Source: CAVXHQ01 sp963761735 | Lineage (GTDB): Bacteria; Pseudomonadota; Alphaproteobacteria; Rhodobacterales; Rhodobacteraceae | Length of the DNA: 64,000 bases | NCBI GenBank assembly: GCA_963761735.1 | Contig: CAVXHQ010000003.1 | Location: 1,054,001-1,118,000, forward strand | Direction of reading: 5' to 3' | Made by a program: the position numbers and the translations under genes | Notes under the pieces: generated by a model | Databases searched by the model: none | The model's input: the letters and a program-made list of their open reading frames with translations, nothing else | Told to the model about the DNA's origin: nothing | Part shown: positions 55,314 to 63,714 of the stretch, one piece after another | Layout: every line of letters begins with the position of its first letter | How positions within the stretch are numbered: position 1 is the stretch's first letter

Positions 55314-56112
55314 TCAGGTTGATGCAGTGATGGTTTCGGTCGTCGCAGCGGGCTTTTGCAAAAGCCCGCTGCGACGCTTTTCGCGGAGGCGATAGCTGTC
55401 GCCCCGGATCGTGACGACGTGACTGTGGTGCAGCAGCCGATCAAGGATCGCGGTGGCGACGACCGCGTCACCGAAGACGGTGCCCCATTCGCCGACCGCG
55501 CGGTTCGATGTGACGAGCAGGGCGCCGCGCTCGTAGCGTCGTGAGAACGAGCTGGAAGAACAGATGCGCGGCATCGGGCTCCAGCGGCAGGTAACCGAGT
55601 TCGTCCACGATCAGCAGCTTCGGCTTGGCGTAGTGTGTCAGCCTCTCTTCAAGGCGGTTCTCGGATTGCGCCTTGGCCAGGTTCGCCACCAGTTCCATCG
55701 CGCCGGTGAAGAGCACCGTGTAGCCGGCGACGATTGCCTCGCGACCAAGCGCCACGGCCAGATGCGACTTGCCGACGCCGGGAGGGCCCAGCAACAGGAG
55801 CGCGTCGCCGTTGGCGATGAAGCGCCCCGTGGCAAGGTCGCGGATCTGCGAACGGTCGATCGAGGGCTGAGCGGCGAAGTCGAAGCCGCCAAGGTCCCGC
55901 ACGAACGGGAACTTCGCCAGCCCAAAACTCATGTCGATGCGGCGCTGGTCTTTGCGGGCGATCTCGCGCTCGCACAGAAAGGCCAGCGCATCGCGCAGCG
56001 TCATCTCCCCCCGAACGGCTTCGTCCAGCAGACTGTCGAGCTGATCCCTCATCGCCGTCAACTTCAGTCGCGTGAGCATCCGGTCAAGGTCGTCCTGCGT
56101 ATGCACGCCCAT
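55314..56112 (-). pseudogene. istB: IS21-family helper ATPase IstB, frameshifted
   Basis: The first frame has LKLTAMRDQLDSLLDEAVRG, Walker A LLGPPGVGKSHLAVALG and Walker B LLIVDELGYLPL, then goes off frame after AHLFFQLV. Homologous sequence resumes in another frame with SRRYERGALLVTSNRAVGEW and continues to the normal IstB end (RLREKRRSGLLQK). One extra base near 55543-55549 explains it. IstB is the AAA+ partner that activates IstA. Confidence 0.85.
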
Positions 56113-57357
56113 CACCAGGCCCCTCCGGCGACAGCCTCATACTCGGCGAGGGGGCGCAGCAGTGCCGACACCCCGATCAGCGCCTCAACCCCGTCAGCAG
56201 GTGTCCTGGCGCGGCCCGCTGAACCTGCCACCCCGGCAAAGTGGACAGGGTCGATGATCCGACCGCGGCGGCCGGCGCTGCGCCGGTGGCAGGCGACCTC
56301 GACGCCGGCATGGGTAACCCGCACCGTCTCAGCCGTGACCAGCACGCGGACCCGCTCGCCGATCAAGCGCCATGGGACCGAGTAGGCATTCGTGTCCATC
56401 TCCACTGCACAGTCAGGTGCGACGCGTCGGCTCAGTTCGCGCGTCGCCATGAACGAGCCGCAGTGCTGGAGGGGCTTCAGGTGACCGGCTTCGTCACGCG
56501 CGAAGCGCAGGCCCGGGGCTTCGCCTGTGGTGCCATGGACCCGCAGGTCGGCGATCTGGCGGGTCCATTGCACCAGATGAGCTTCCAGCGCGGCAAAGCT
56601 CTCGAAGGCACGCCCCGCGATCGCGTTGCCCTTCACGTAGCCGACGCCGCGCTCGTCCTTGCCCTTCGTCCGGGGTCGATACGGCGCGCAGGCCTTTACC
56701 TGAAAGCCCCAGTGCCGGGCAAAGGCATGCAGCTTCGGGTTCACCACGACCTCGCGGCTGGCAATGTCGTGGCTCAGGATCAGTGCGCGGGCATTGTCGA
56801 GCAGCACCTCTTCCGGCACGCCGCCGAACGACGCGAAGGCGCTCTCCATGCCTTCAAACCAGTTCTCCTGCCGCTCGCCCGCGAAGGCCCGCACGTGGAT
56901 GCGGCGGGAATAACCCAGCGTCGCCACGAAGAACGACACCTGCCGCGACACGCCGCCGATCTCGACCCGCCGCTGCCCGAAGTCGATCTGCAACTGCTGG
57001 CCCGGCCGCGTCTCAAAGCGCACCGTTGCCCGCGCCTCGGCCCGCAGCTCCTGACGCAGATGCGCCACCGCCCGTTCGACCGTGCGAAGGCTTACCTCGA
57101 TGCCCTTCTCGGCGACAAGCTTCCTGACGGACCACATCTGCGTTGCCCGCATGGCGGCGAAACCGCTCCTCGACCCAACCCTCCAGGCCATCCAACGCCT
57201 TCGATCGCGGTGGCGGTGACGCCCTGCGCCACGTCCCCTCCTTCAACCATCGCCGTGCAGTCGTCCTCGAGCACCCAAGCTCCGCAGAAATCCGGCGGGC
57301 TCCCCATCCGAGAAACTTCAGCCTCAGCATGGCCGAAACATCATCCGGCTCCTTCAT
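56112..57357 (-). pseudogene. istA: IS21-family transposase IstA, frameshifted
   Basis: The start (MKEPDDVSAMLRLKFLGWG, helix-turn-helix ISAELGCSRTTARRWL) reads to GNADVVRQE. The following sequence, LVAEKGIEVSLRTVERAVAH, is in another frame and continues through the DDE domain (LQIDFGQRRVEIGG, FVATLGYSRRIHVRAF, VLLDNARALILSHD) to the stop at 56112. One extra base near 57116-57123 accounts for the break. The combined frame would be about 414 residues. istB overlaps the stop by four bases. Confidence 0.85.
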
Positions 57358-57490
57358 CTCATCCCTCCGCAGACCCTCGGTCTGCGGCAGCGTCTCAACT
57401 GTTCGATTGGTCATCCAGACTTCCCTCTCAGCTTATCGAGGGGCCAGTTCCTCATGTCGCCAGAGGGCCAGTTTGTCGTGTCGCCTGACA

Positions 57491-57937
57491 CAATCGTTGG
57501 GTCCGTTGGAGCCGGTTGGGTGTCTTCGCCCGGATTTTGATGGAACTGGCTGCGGAAGGGCGGGAACGCAACACCTTGATGATTGATGCCACCCACCTGA
57601 AAGCGCACCGGACGGCCGCCAGCCTGCGGGGTAAAAAGGGGGGCACAGTCGCTTCATCGGGCGCAGCAAGGGCGGGCTGAACTCAAAATTGCACACTGTA
57701 ACGGACGGCAACGGGCGGCCGATCGGCATGTTCCTGAGTGCGGGGCAGACCTCAGACTACATCGGTGCGCGGGCGCTCCTGTCATCGTTGCCGTCCGCCA
57801 AAGCCCTCCTGGCAGACCGTGGTTACGATGCGGACTGGTTCCGTAACGCCTTGATCGAAACAAATATCCAGCCCTGCATCCCCTCCCGGAAATGCCGCAA
57901 GGTGCCGATCCCGCACGACGCCGTCCTCTAAACGCGT
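57491..57937 (+). pseudogene. IS5-family (IS427-type) transposase fragment
   Basis: It starts abruptly inside the gene with NRWVRWSRLGVFARILMELA, then TLMIDATHLKAHRTAASLRG, and a run AAAAAGGGGGG at 57633-57645 at which the frame moves by -1 to continue RFIGRSKGGLNSKLHTVTDG. It ends at RKVPIPHDAVL, where the rest (the KxRHxIEN part with the catalytic Glu) is missing. The A/G run looks like the programmed slip site of this group; both ends are truncated. Confidence 0.8.
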
Positions 57938-57941
57938 ACCT

Positions 57942-58001
57942 CAGTATTGCAGCTCTGACGGCGTGCGTCGTCGTCGCGCTCCCGTGACGAACCTGTCCCA
58001 T
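57942..58001 (-). pseudogene. IS481-family transposase, first 20 codons
   Basis: MGQVRHGSATTTHAVRAAIL is the start typical of the IS481 subgroup whose C-terminal part lies at 54468-55259. A ribosome site (GGAAGGAAG) precedes it. Downstream the frame runs into antisense IS5 sequence. Confidence 0.78.
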
Positions 58002-58131
58002 GTTGCTTCCTTCCATTCCTCAGAAAGGATCGCACCATCAAACCGTGGGATCAAACACCTAGGGTCCGCGCGACCGTGCCGCCTGCCGGAACGGTGCGCG
58101 GCGGCATACGGGCAGTCGAAAGGGCGGGGCG

Positions 58132-59481
58132 ATGAAGATCAGCGATACGGTGCGGATCCTCCAGGGTCTTGCGGCGGCGCACGACAGCGGCTGGCGGCGC
58201 GGCATCACCACCATCTGCTCGGCCAGCCCGATGGTGATCGAGGCCGCGATGGCCGAGGCGGCCCAGGCCGGTCAGATATTGTGCATCGAGGTCAGCAGCC
58301 ATCAGGTGAACCCGTCGGGCGGCTATTCGGGGATGACGCCGGACAATTTGCGCGCCTTCGTGCTCGATATCGCGGAAGGGCTGTCGTTTCCGTTCGACCG
58401 CATCGTCTTGGCGGGCGGATCGCTTGGCCCGGCGCCGTGGCGCGGCGACACCTCGGAAAACGCGATGGACCGCGCGGCTGACATGGTGCGCGCCTATGCC
58501 CACGCCGGTTTTGGCAAACTGCATCTCGACACGTCGATGCCCTGCGCGGGCGATCCGGTGCGGCTGCCGCCGGGTCTGATCGCCAAGCGGGCGGCGAAAC
58601 TGGCGAAGGTGGCGGAAGATACCGTCAAGGAACTCGGCATCGACAGTCCCGCTTTCGTCATCGGCACCGAAAGCGCGGTGCCCGGGGAGGCCGCCGTGAC
58701 GCCGGTGCCGCAGCTACACGAAATGCGACAGCAGCACCGCGACGCTTTTGGTGCGCAGGGACAGGAAGAGGCATTCGCGCGCACCTTTGCCATCACCGTC
58801 CGGCCCGGTATCGGTTTTGGCCACGACCACGTCGATGCCTTCGTGCCGGCCGGTGCCGCCGATCTGGCCGACTGGCGCGACGCCACCCGCGGCCTGATAT
58901 TCGAAGCGCCCGCCACCGATTACCAGTCACCCGCCGCCCTCGCCGCCCTCGTCGATGCGGGGTTCGGGGTGCTTCGGGTCAGCCCGGCGCTGACGTTCGC
59001 CCTGCGCGAGGCGCTCTACGGTCTCGATCTGATCGCGGCGGATTTCTCGTCCTATCGTGCGACCAGCCTGCACGCGGCGATGGAAACCGCGCTGCAATCG
59101 GCACCCGACCACTGGAAACCCTATGTCAGCGGCAGCCCGGCGGAACAGGCAATTCAGCGGCATTACAGCTATGCAGACCGGATCCGGTTTTACTGGACGC
59201 ATCCTGCGGCGCAAAAGGCGGTGACCGATCTTTTCGCGGCACTCGACGGCGTCGAGATCCCGTTGCCGCTGATCAGCCAATACCTGCCCAAGGTTCTGGA
59301 CGGCGTGACGACGGGACGTACAGCACCCACCGCGCGTGCGCTGGTACTCGGCTATATCCGCGCGACCCTTGCACCCTACACCGCCGCCTGCGGTGCGGCG
59401 CGGCCCGAAATCCGGATGCCGGGCGCCGATACCGGCCCGGAAGCGGCAATGCCCGACCGGGCGGTCGCCGTTGCGTCATGA
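58132..59481 (+). CDS. Tagatose-bisphosphate aldolase non-catalytic subunit (GatZ/KbaZ family)
   Basis: 449 residues. Recognised by GITTICSASPMVIEAAMAEA, EVSSHQVNPSGGYSGMTPDN, LAGGSLGPAPWRG, HLDTSMPCAGD, TESAVPGEAA and IQRHYSYADRIRFYW. GatZ/KbaZ stabilises the catalytic aldolase subunit in galactitol or N-acetylgalactosamine use; no gatY/kbaY is in the window. The stop overlaps the sulfatase relic. It begins 68 bases after the IS481 end, so its natural promoter may be lost. Confidence 0.88.
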   Translation: MKISDTVRILQGLAAAHDSGWRRGITTICSASPMVIEAAMAEAAQAGQILCIEVSSHQVNPSGGYSGMTPDNLRAFVLDIAEGLSFPFDRIVLAGGSLGPAPWRGDTSENAMDRAADMVRAYAHAGFGKLHLDTSMPCAGDPVRLPPGLIAKRAAKLAKVAEDTVKELGIDSPAFVIGTESAVPGEAAVTPVPQLHEMRQQHRDAFGAQGQEEAFARTFAITVRPGIGFGHDHVDAFVPAGAADLADWRDATRGLIFEAPATDYQSPAALAALVDAGFGVLRVSPALTFALREALYGLDLIAADFSSYRATSLHAAMETALQSAPDHWKPYVSGSPAEQAIQRHYSYADRIRFYWTHPAAQKAVTDLFAALDGVEIPLPLISQYLPKVLDGVTTGRTAPTARALVLGYIRATLAPYTAACGAARPEIRMPGADTGPEAAMPDRAVAVAS

Positions 59482-60036
59482 AGAACATCCTGATCGTCAT
59501 GCACGGACAGATCCGGCACGATTATCCCGGTTGCGCCGGTCATCCGCACCTTGCCACGCCGCATTTCGACCGGGTCGCCGCCCGGGGCGGGCGGTTCACG
59601 GGTGTAATGTGCAAAGCCCGATCTGCGGCGCCAGCCGGATCAGCACCTGCACCGGCTGCTATCCGTCGTCGCACGGCGTTGGGGCTGGCTCCGCGTGACG
59701 CGCGCCTGCCCATGGTGACGGACGGGCCGTGGAAGAGATGCACTGCGCCGGTGTGGGCCGCGCGATGCTGTTTGACCGGGACCACGACTCCGACGAGCTT
59801 GTCGATCCCGGCACCCACCCGGCATACGCGACGCAGATTGCGCGCTTGCGCGGCCAGCTGCACCGCTTGGGCTTGCGGATGTGGCAGCGGGTGGCGGTAT
59901 CGGATGCGCAGGCCGTGGCGAGGCGCAGTGCCTTGGACCGCACCGGCATCCTGCCGATGATGCACGACGGATTCGAGGTGCCCGACGGCCTGACGGCGAA
60001 AAATCGCGGACCGGTCACGCAGCACCACACCCCGGA
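59478..60036 (+). pseudogene. Sulfatase relic with frameshift and large internal deletion
   Basis: The start MKNILIVMHGQIRHDYPGCA is a sulfatase N-terminus. The frame breaks after GGRFTG; another frame gives CNVQSPICGASRISTCTG, containing the Cys-x-x-x-Arg site that becomes formylglycine. After SSHGVGAGS a stop follows and most of the enzyme is missing. From about 59740 the C-terminal end reappears (RAMLFDRDHDSDELVDPGTH, then ARLRGQLHRLGLRMWQR). The intact family is roughly 500 residues; about 180 codons remain. Confidence 0.75.
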
Positions 60037-61071
60037 TCAGCGCCGCAGGGTATCGCCGGCGTCGATCCGCGGGGTGAGTTCCACCGCCTCGCCCGCCACA
60101 TCGCCGGGCGCGTCCTGCCGGGCGATGACGATCTGCGCCGCACGTCGTCCGATTTCGCGACGGCAGGCGTCCATCGTGGCGAGCTTTCGCGGCAATCCGT
60201 CCAGCAATTCAACCCCGTTGAACCCTGCAAGACCGATCTGCGCGGGAATATCCGCCCCTTGTTCAAGCAGATGCAGCAGCCCTCCCGCGCCGATCATATC
60301 GTTGGAATAATACAGAAAATCAAGGTCGGGCGTGCGTGTCAGCATGGCGCGCGTCATTTCGCGGCCCTTCGCCAGCGCCGATCCACCGGAATAGAACTCG
60401 CGGTCGGCAATCTCGATGCCGGCGCGCCCCAGCGTCCGCGTGAACCCCTCGAAACGCTTGCGCGCCCGGTGGTCGAGCGGCATTTTGGTGCCCAGAAAAC
60501 CGATCCGGGAGTATCCCTCGGCGATGATCGCCTCGGCCATTTGCCGCCCAGCCCGACGGTGCGAAATGCCGACGCAGGCGTCGATGACCGGGCCGTCCAC
60601 GTCCATGATCTCGACCACGGGCACCGTCGCCGCCTCGAGCATCGCGCGGCTGGCGTCCGAATGTTCGAGGCCCGCGACGATGATGCCCGCTGGGCGCCAT
60701 GTCATCATCTCGAACAGGACCTTTTCTTCCTGTTCGGGCAGATAATCCGTCACCCCGAACACCGGTTGCAGCGGGCTTTCGGCCAGCGCCTCGGATATGC
60801 CCGCCAGAACTTCGGGGTAGACCATGTTGCCAAGCGACGGAATGATCACGGCCACCAGATTGACCTGACTGGACGCAAGCGATCCCGCGATGCGGTTGGG
60901 CACATATCCCATCCGCGTCGCGGCCTCCTGCACGCGTTGACGGGTTGCGGCGCTGACGTCGCCCTTGCCGCGCAACACGCGGCTGACGGTCATCTCCGAC
61001 ACGCCCGACGCCTCGGAGACGTCCCGAAGGGTCAGCGGGCGACGGGGGGGCGGGGTGCGCTTTTCTGTCAT
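60037..61071 (-). CDS. LacI-family transcriptional regulator
   Basis: 344 residues from the ATG at 61071. The helix-turn-helix is LTLRDVSEASGVSEMTVSRV with LRGKGDVSAATRQRV and the hinge GYVPNRIAGSLASSQ. The sugar-binding domain follows (AVIIPSLGNMVYPEVLAGI, GFLGTKMPLDHRARKRFEGF, DFLYYSNDMIGAGG). The likely ligand is a sugar linked to the neighbouring gatZ/sulfatase genes. The stop touches the end of the sulfatase relic. Confidence 0.92.
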   Translation of the reverse strand: MTEKRTPPPRRPLTLRDVSEASGVSEMTVSRVLRGKGDVSAATRQRVQEAATRMGYVPNRIAGSLASSQVNLVAVIIPSLGNMVYPEVLAGISEALAESPLQPVFGVTDYLPEQEEKVLFEMMTWRPAGIIVAGLEHSDASRAMLEAATVPVVEIMDVDGPVIDACVGISHRRAGRQMAEAIIAEGYSRIGFLGTKMPLDHRARKRFEGFTRTLGRAGIEIADREFYSGGSALAKGREMTRAMLTRTPDLDFLYYSNDMIGAGGLLHLLEQGADIPAQIGLAGFNGVELLDGLPRKLATMDACRREIGRRAAQIVIARQDAPGDVAGEAVELTPRIDAGDTLRR

Positions 61072-61267
61072 CGGCGGGTGCTGGTCGCTTATGTGTCGGA
61101 AACTGGAACTGGCGGGCCGCAACCGACTGTCGCGTTTTCTCACGCCGGGCTCATTCCTGATACCGCCCCGATCCCCGCCGGAGCAAGCCCCCGCAGCGCG
61201 AAGGGCGGTGCCGTCGACGCAAAGACGATTGACCTGCCCCGCCCCCTTGGGCATTCAATATCCTGTC

Positions 61268-61344
61268 GGCTCCGTGGCTCAACTGGATAGAGCAGCCCCC
61301 TCCTAAGGGGCAGGTTACTGGTTCGAATCCAGTCGGGGTCACCA
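61268..61344 (+). tRNA. tRNA-Arg (CCT)
   Basis: 77 bases with encoded CCA. Anticodon stem GCCCC/GGGGC with loop CTCCTAA gives CCT. T-arm ACTGG-TTCGAAT-CCAGT is intact. The acceptor stem has a G-T and a T-G pair. Confidence 0.94.
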
Positions 61345-61423
61345 AAAACACCTGAAAAATATGGCCTATTTACAGGGCTTTGTGCAGAAGCTTGCAGAAA
61401 CCCCCGTGAGCTTTCGCGCCGAA

Positions 61424-61466
61424 TTCTGCTGAAACGGCAGAAATTTCGTACAAAAGCTGTACAAAA
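61424..61466. repeat. Inverted repeat and direct repeats before the HTH gene
   Basis: TTCTGC...GCAGAA (61424-61429 / 61437-61442) is followed by two GTACAAAA copies (61448 and 61459, 11 bases apart, one helical turn). The strip is AT-richer than its surroundings. It may be an operator or iteron-like site. Confidence 0.4.
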
Positions 61467-61499
61467 TTCGCACGTCTTTGCGCCTTTTGGGGTGTTCCA

Positions 61500-61830
61500 A
61501 TGAGTTGGCGGATCGCGAACACATGCGCGGAACGCAAGTTCGGCAGCGCGACGCGCAAGCAGATCATCATGTTTCTGGCCGATAAGGCGAGCGATGACGG
61601 GTCTGGCATCTGGTGTTCGAAGGGCACGTTTCAGCGGCACACCGAGCTGGGAGAGACTACCGTCAAGCGGACGGTGCGTGAATTCCTGAAAGAAGGCATC
61701 CTAGTCGAGACCGGCGCACGCACCTGCAAGAACGGTTTCACCGTCGTTTACCGGATCGATCTGACCAAGGTCGAGGCGCTGGAGCCCACGCTTGAACCCG
61801 AGATTGAGACGGTGTCCACAGTGGCCCCCG
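61500..61830 (+). pseudogene. Winged-helix-type protein, probably truncated
   Basis: The start SWRIANTCAERKFGSATRKQI, GTFQRHTELGETTVKRTVRE and FLKEGILVETGARTCKNGFT, VVYRIDL resembles HTH proteins of phages and plasmids that act in replication or regulation. After about residue 105 the translation becomes Gly/Arg-rich and unlike protein, although the frame stays open to 62009. An IS256-type remnant follows, so the real C-terminus is probably lost. End coordinate is approximate. Confidence 0.6.
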
Positions 61831-61959
61831 TCCAGCTTGGTGGTGCCGCAAGACGTGGCGGACTTTCACATCGCGCTGGCGGTGTAGCCGGGGTGGCCAT
61901 CGGGGATGTCGGTTCTGGTGGCGCTTGCAGGCTTCAACCACGAACCGGTGGAGGCCCCG

Positions 61960-62133
61960 ATGACCGGGACCGACATGACCCTGATCGAGCTGCTGCAACA
62001 GCACGATGAAGGGAATTTTCTGCGCGCTGCGACCGAGGCGTTGCTTCGGACGCCGATGCAGCATGACGTCGAAGGCGTGATCGGCGCTGGCCGTCAGAGC
62101 GTGGCGACGGTCGGCAGACCTGCCGGAAGCGCT
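61960..62133 (+). pseudogene. IS256-family transposase N-terminal fragment
   Basis: MTGTDMTLIELLQQHDEGNF then LRAATEALLRTPMQHDVEGV and IGAGR is the typical IS256 start. The following ERGDGRQTCRKR is in a shifted frame. The gene is cut at 62133 by the IS66 left end. Confidence 0.75.
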
Positions 62134-62155
62134 GTAAGCGTCCGGCCTGACCGCT

Positions 62156-63655
62156 CTACTCCGCCATTTTCCACGGTAGGAAGTCATCGACGCGGGTGAT
62201 CTTGTAGTCCGGGATGCGAGCGAGCGTGTCTGCGAGCCAGGCCTGCGGGTCGACGCCGTTCAGCTTGGCGGTTTCGATCAGGGTGTAGGCGATGGCGGCG
62301 GCGCGGCCGCCGGTCAGTGATCCGACGAAGAGATAATTCTTCCTGCCGATCGCGACGGATCGCATCGCACGCTCGGCCGTGTTGTTATCCAGTTCCAGGA
62401 CACCGTGATCGAGATACGGCTGGAGCCGCTTCATGCGGGTCAGGGCATAGCGGATCGCCGCGGCCAATGGCGACTTGCCGGAAATGGATGGCAGCTGGAG
62501 GTGCAGCCATGCCTCGAGATCGTCGAAGACGGGCTTCGCCTTCGCTTGCCGGATCTCGACGCGAAGGTCTGGCGGTGACCCTCTCGCTTCTTTCTCGACT
62601 GCGTAGAGTTGGGCGATGCGCAGGACGGCTTCGTCGGCGATGGCCGAGCCCTGCGCTCTATGGATGTCGACAAACTTTCGTCTGACATGAGCCATGCAGG
62701 CGACCTCGCGGATGTCGCCGGACCGGTAGAGATCCTCGAACCCGGCATAGCCGTCCGCGTGCATCCAGCCCTGATACGTTGCGAGATGATCCTTCGGATG
62801 CTGACCTTTGCGGTCGGGAGAGAACTGATACCAACTGGCGGGTGGGACACCGCTCCCCCAAGGCCGCTCGTCCCGCCCGTAAGCCCACAATCGCGCCGTC
62901 GCTGTCTTACCGGTGCCGGGTGCCAGCATCTTCACCGGGGTGTCATCCGTGAAGATGGCCTGTCCGGCCAGCACGTGGCGTCCGATAGCGTCTGCGAGCG
63001 GCTCCAGCAGCGCCGTCGACTTGCCGACCCAGTCGGCCAACGTCGAGCGATCCAGATCGAGCCCGTCGCGCTCGAAGATCTGGCTTTGCCGGTAGAGCGG
63101 CAGGTGATCGGCGTATTTGTTCACCAAGACATGGGCGAGAAGGCCGGGACCGGGGCGGCCGCGCTCGATAGGCCGCGAAGGGAGTGCAGCCTGCGTGAAT
63201 GCCTCGCACCCGAAACACGCGAACCGCGGTCGCACGATCCGGTTCACGATGAACCGGCCGGGCACATACTCCAGCTCCTCGGTCACATCCTCGCCCAGAC
63301 GGCGCAGTCGACCGCCGCACTTGGCGCAATCATCGCCGCCGGTCGTCAACTCGACTTCCATCCGCGGGATGTGATCCGGGATCGGACGGCGCTTCGGCTT
63401 GTCCTTCGGCTCCTCATCGGGAAGCCGCAGCTTGGCCGTCATCTTGGCGATCGAGATCTCGCTGGCTTCCAGTGCCAGCTGAAGCTGCTCGATAATCTCC
63501 GATGAGGCGCCGAACCGAGAGTTGCGGTGCCCGGCCAGCTGATGGCGCAGCTTCTCGATGAGCATCGCCTGCGACTTCACTTCGGCCAGCAAAAGGGCCG
63601 TGAAGCGGCGTAGTTCATCGGGATCTTCCGGCAGGGATTGGGCCACGTCAAGCAT
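62156..63655 (-). CDS. tnpC: IS66-family transposase TnpC
   Basis: 499 residues, apparently complete. It has an N-terminal leucine-rich helix (LLAEVKSQAMLIEKLRHQLA), a zinc finger (CAKCGGRLRRLGED with downstream CFGC), and the DDE core: FTDDTPVKML, HADGYAGFEDLY, ELDNNTAERAMRSVAIGRKN. It ends DFLPWKMAE. The frame is intact, unlike the older IS elements nearby, so this insertion looks recent. Confidence 0.95.
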   Translation of the reverse strand: MLDVAQSLPEDPDELRRFTALLLAEVKSQAMLIEKLRHQLAGHRNSRFGASSEIIEQLQLALEASEISIAKMTAKLRLPDEEPKDKPKRRPIPDHIPRMEVELTTGGDDCAKCGGRLRRLGEDVTEELEYVPGRFIVNRIVRPRFACFGCEAFTQAALPSRPIERGRPGPGLLAHVLVNKYADHLPLYRQSQIFERDGLDLDRSTLADWVGKSTALLEPLADAIGRHVLAGQAIFTDDTPVKMLAPGTGKTATARLWAYGRDERPWGSGVPPASWYQFSPDRKGQHPKDHLATYQGWMHADGYAGFEDLYRSGDIREVACMAHVRRKFVDIHRAQGSAIADEAVLRIAQLYAVEKEARGSPPDLRVEIRQAKAKPVFDDLEAWLHLQLPSISGKSPLAAAIRYALTRMKRLQPYLDHGVLELDNNTAERAMRSVAIGRKNYLFVGSLTGGRAAAIAYTLIETAKLNGVDPQAWLADTLARIPDYKITRVDDFLPWKMAE

Positions 63656-63714
63656 GCCAAACTATAGCAAAACATGGCTGCGGCGGGAATCCTGAATGCC
63701 CTCGACAGGGCAAT

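Larger units (their letters stand above)
55260..57490 (-). mobile_element. IS21-family element with decayed istA and istB
   Basis: Inverted ends of about 53 bases face each other: 55260-55312 and 57438-57490. Both start TGTC and contain two copies of a GGCCAGTT...TGTCGCC-type motif, as expected for transposase binding repeats of IS21 elements. No target duplication is visible outside: the left flank is IS481 and the right flank IS5 sequence, suggesting deletion or recombination after insertion. Confidence 0.82.
54473..58057 (-). mobile_element. IS481-type element interrupted by IS21-type and IS5-type sequences
   Basis: The outer ends are TGTTCAGTCCC (54473) and, read from the other side, TGTTTGATCCC (58057 leftward), forming a short imperfect inverted repeat. 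The transposase N-terminal codons are at 57942-58001 and the remainder at 54468-55259, both on the minus strand. About 37 codons between these parts are missing and replaced by an IS21-type element (55260-57490) and an IS5-type piece (57491-57937). Confidence 0.8.
54467..58063. repeat. Target-site duplication of the IS481-type element
   Basis: GCTAGG (54467-54472) and CCTAGG (58058-58063) lie directly outside the two element ends and match at five of six bases. Confidence 0.6.

Noticed and set aside
59729..60310. A separate 193-codon gene
   Set aside because: Its first part is the C-terminal end of a sulfatase and the rest is antisense to the LacI gene, so it belongs to the sulfatase relic.
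61500..62009. Full 169-residue HTH protein
   Set aside because: The last third is low-complexity Gly/Arg and runs into DNA that encodes an IS256 transposase start in another frame, so the original C-terminus is probably gone.
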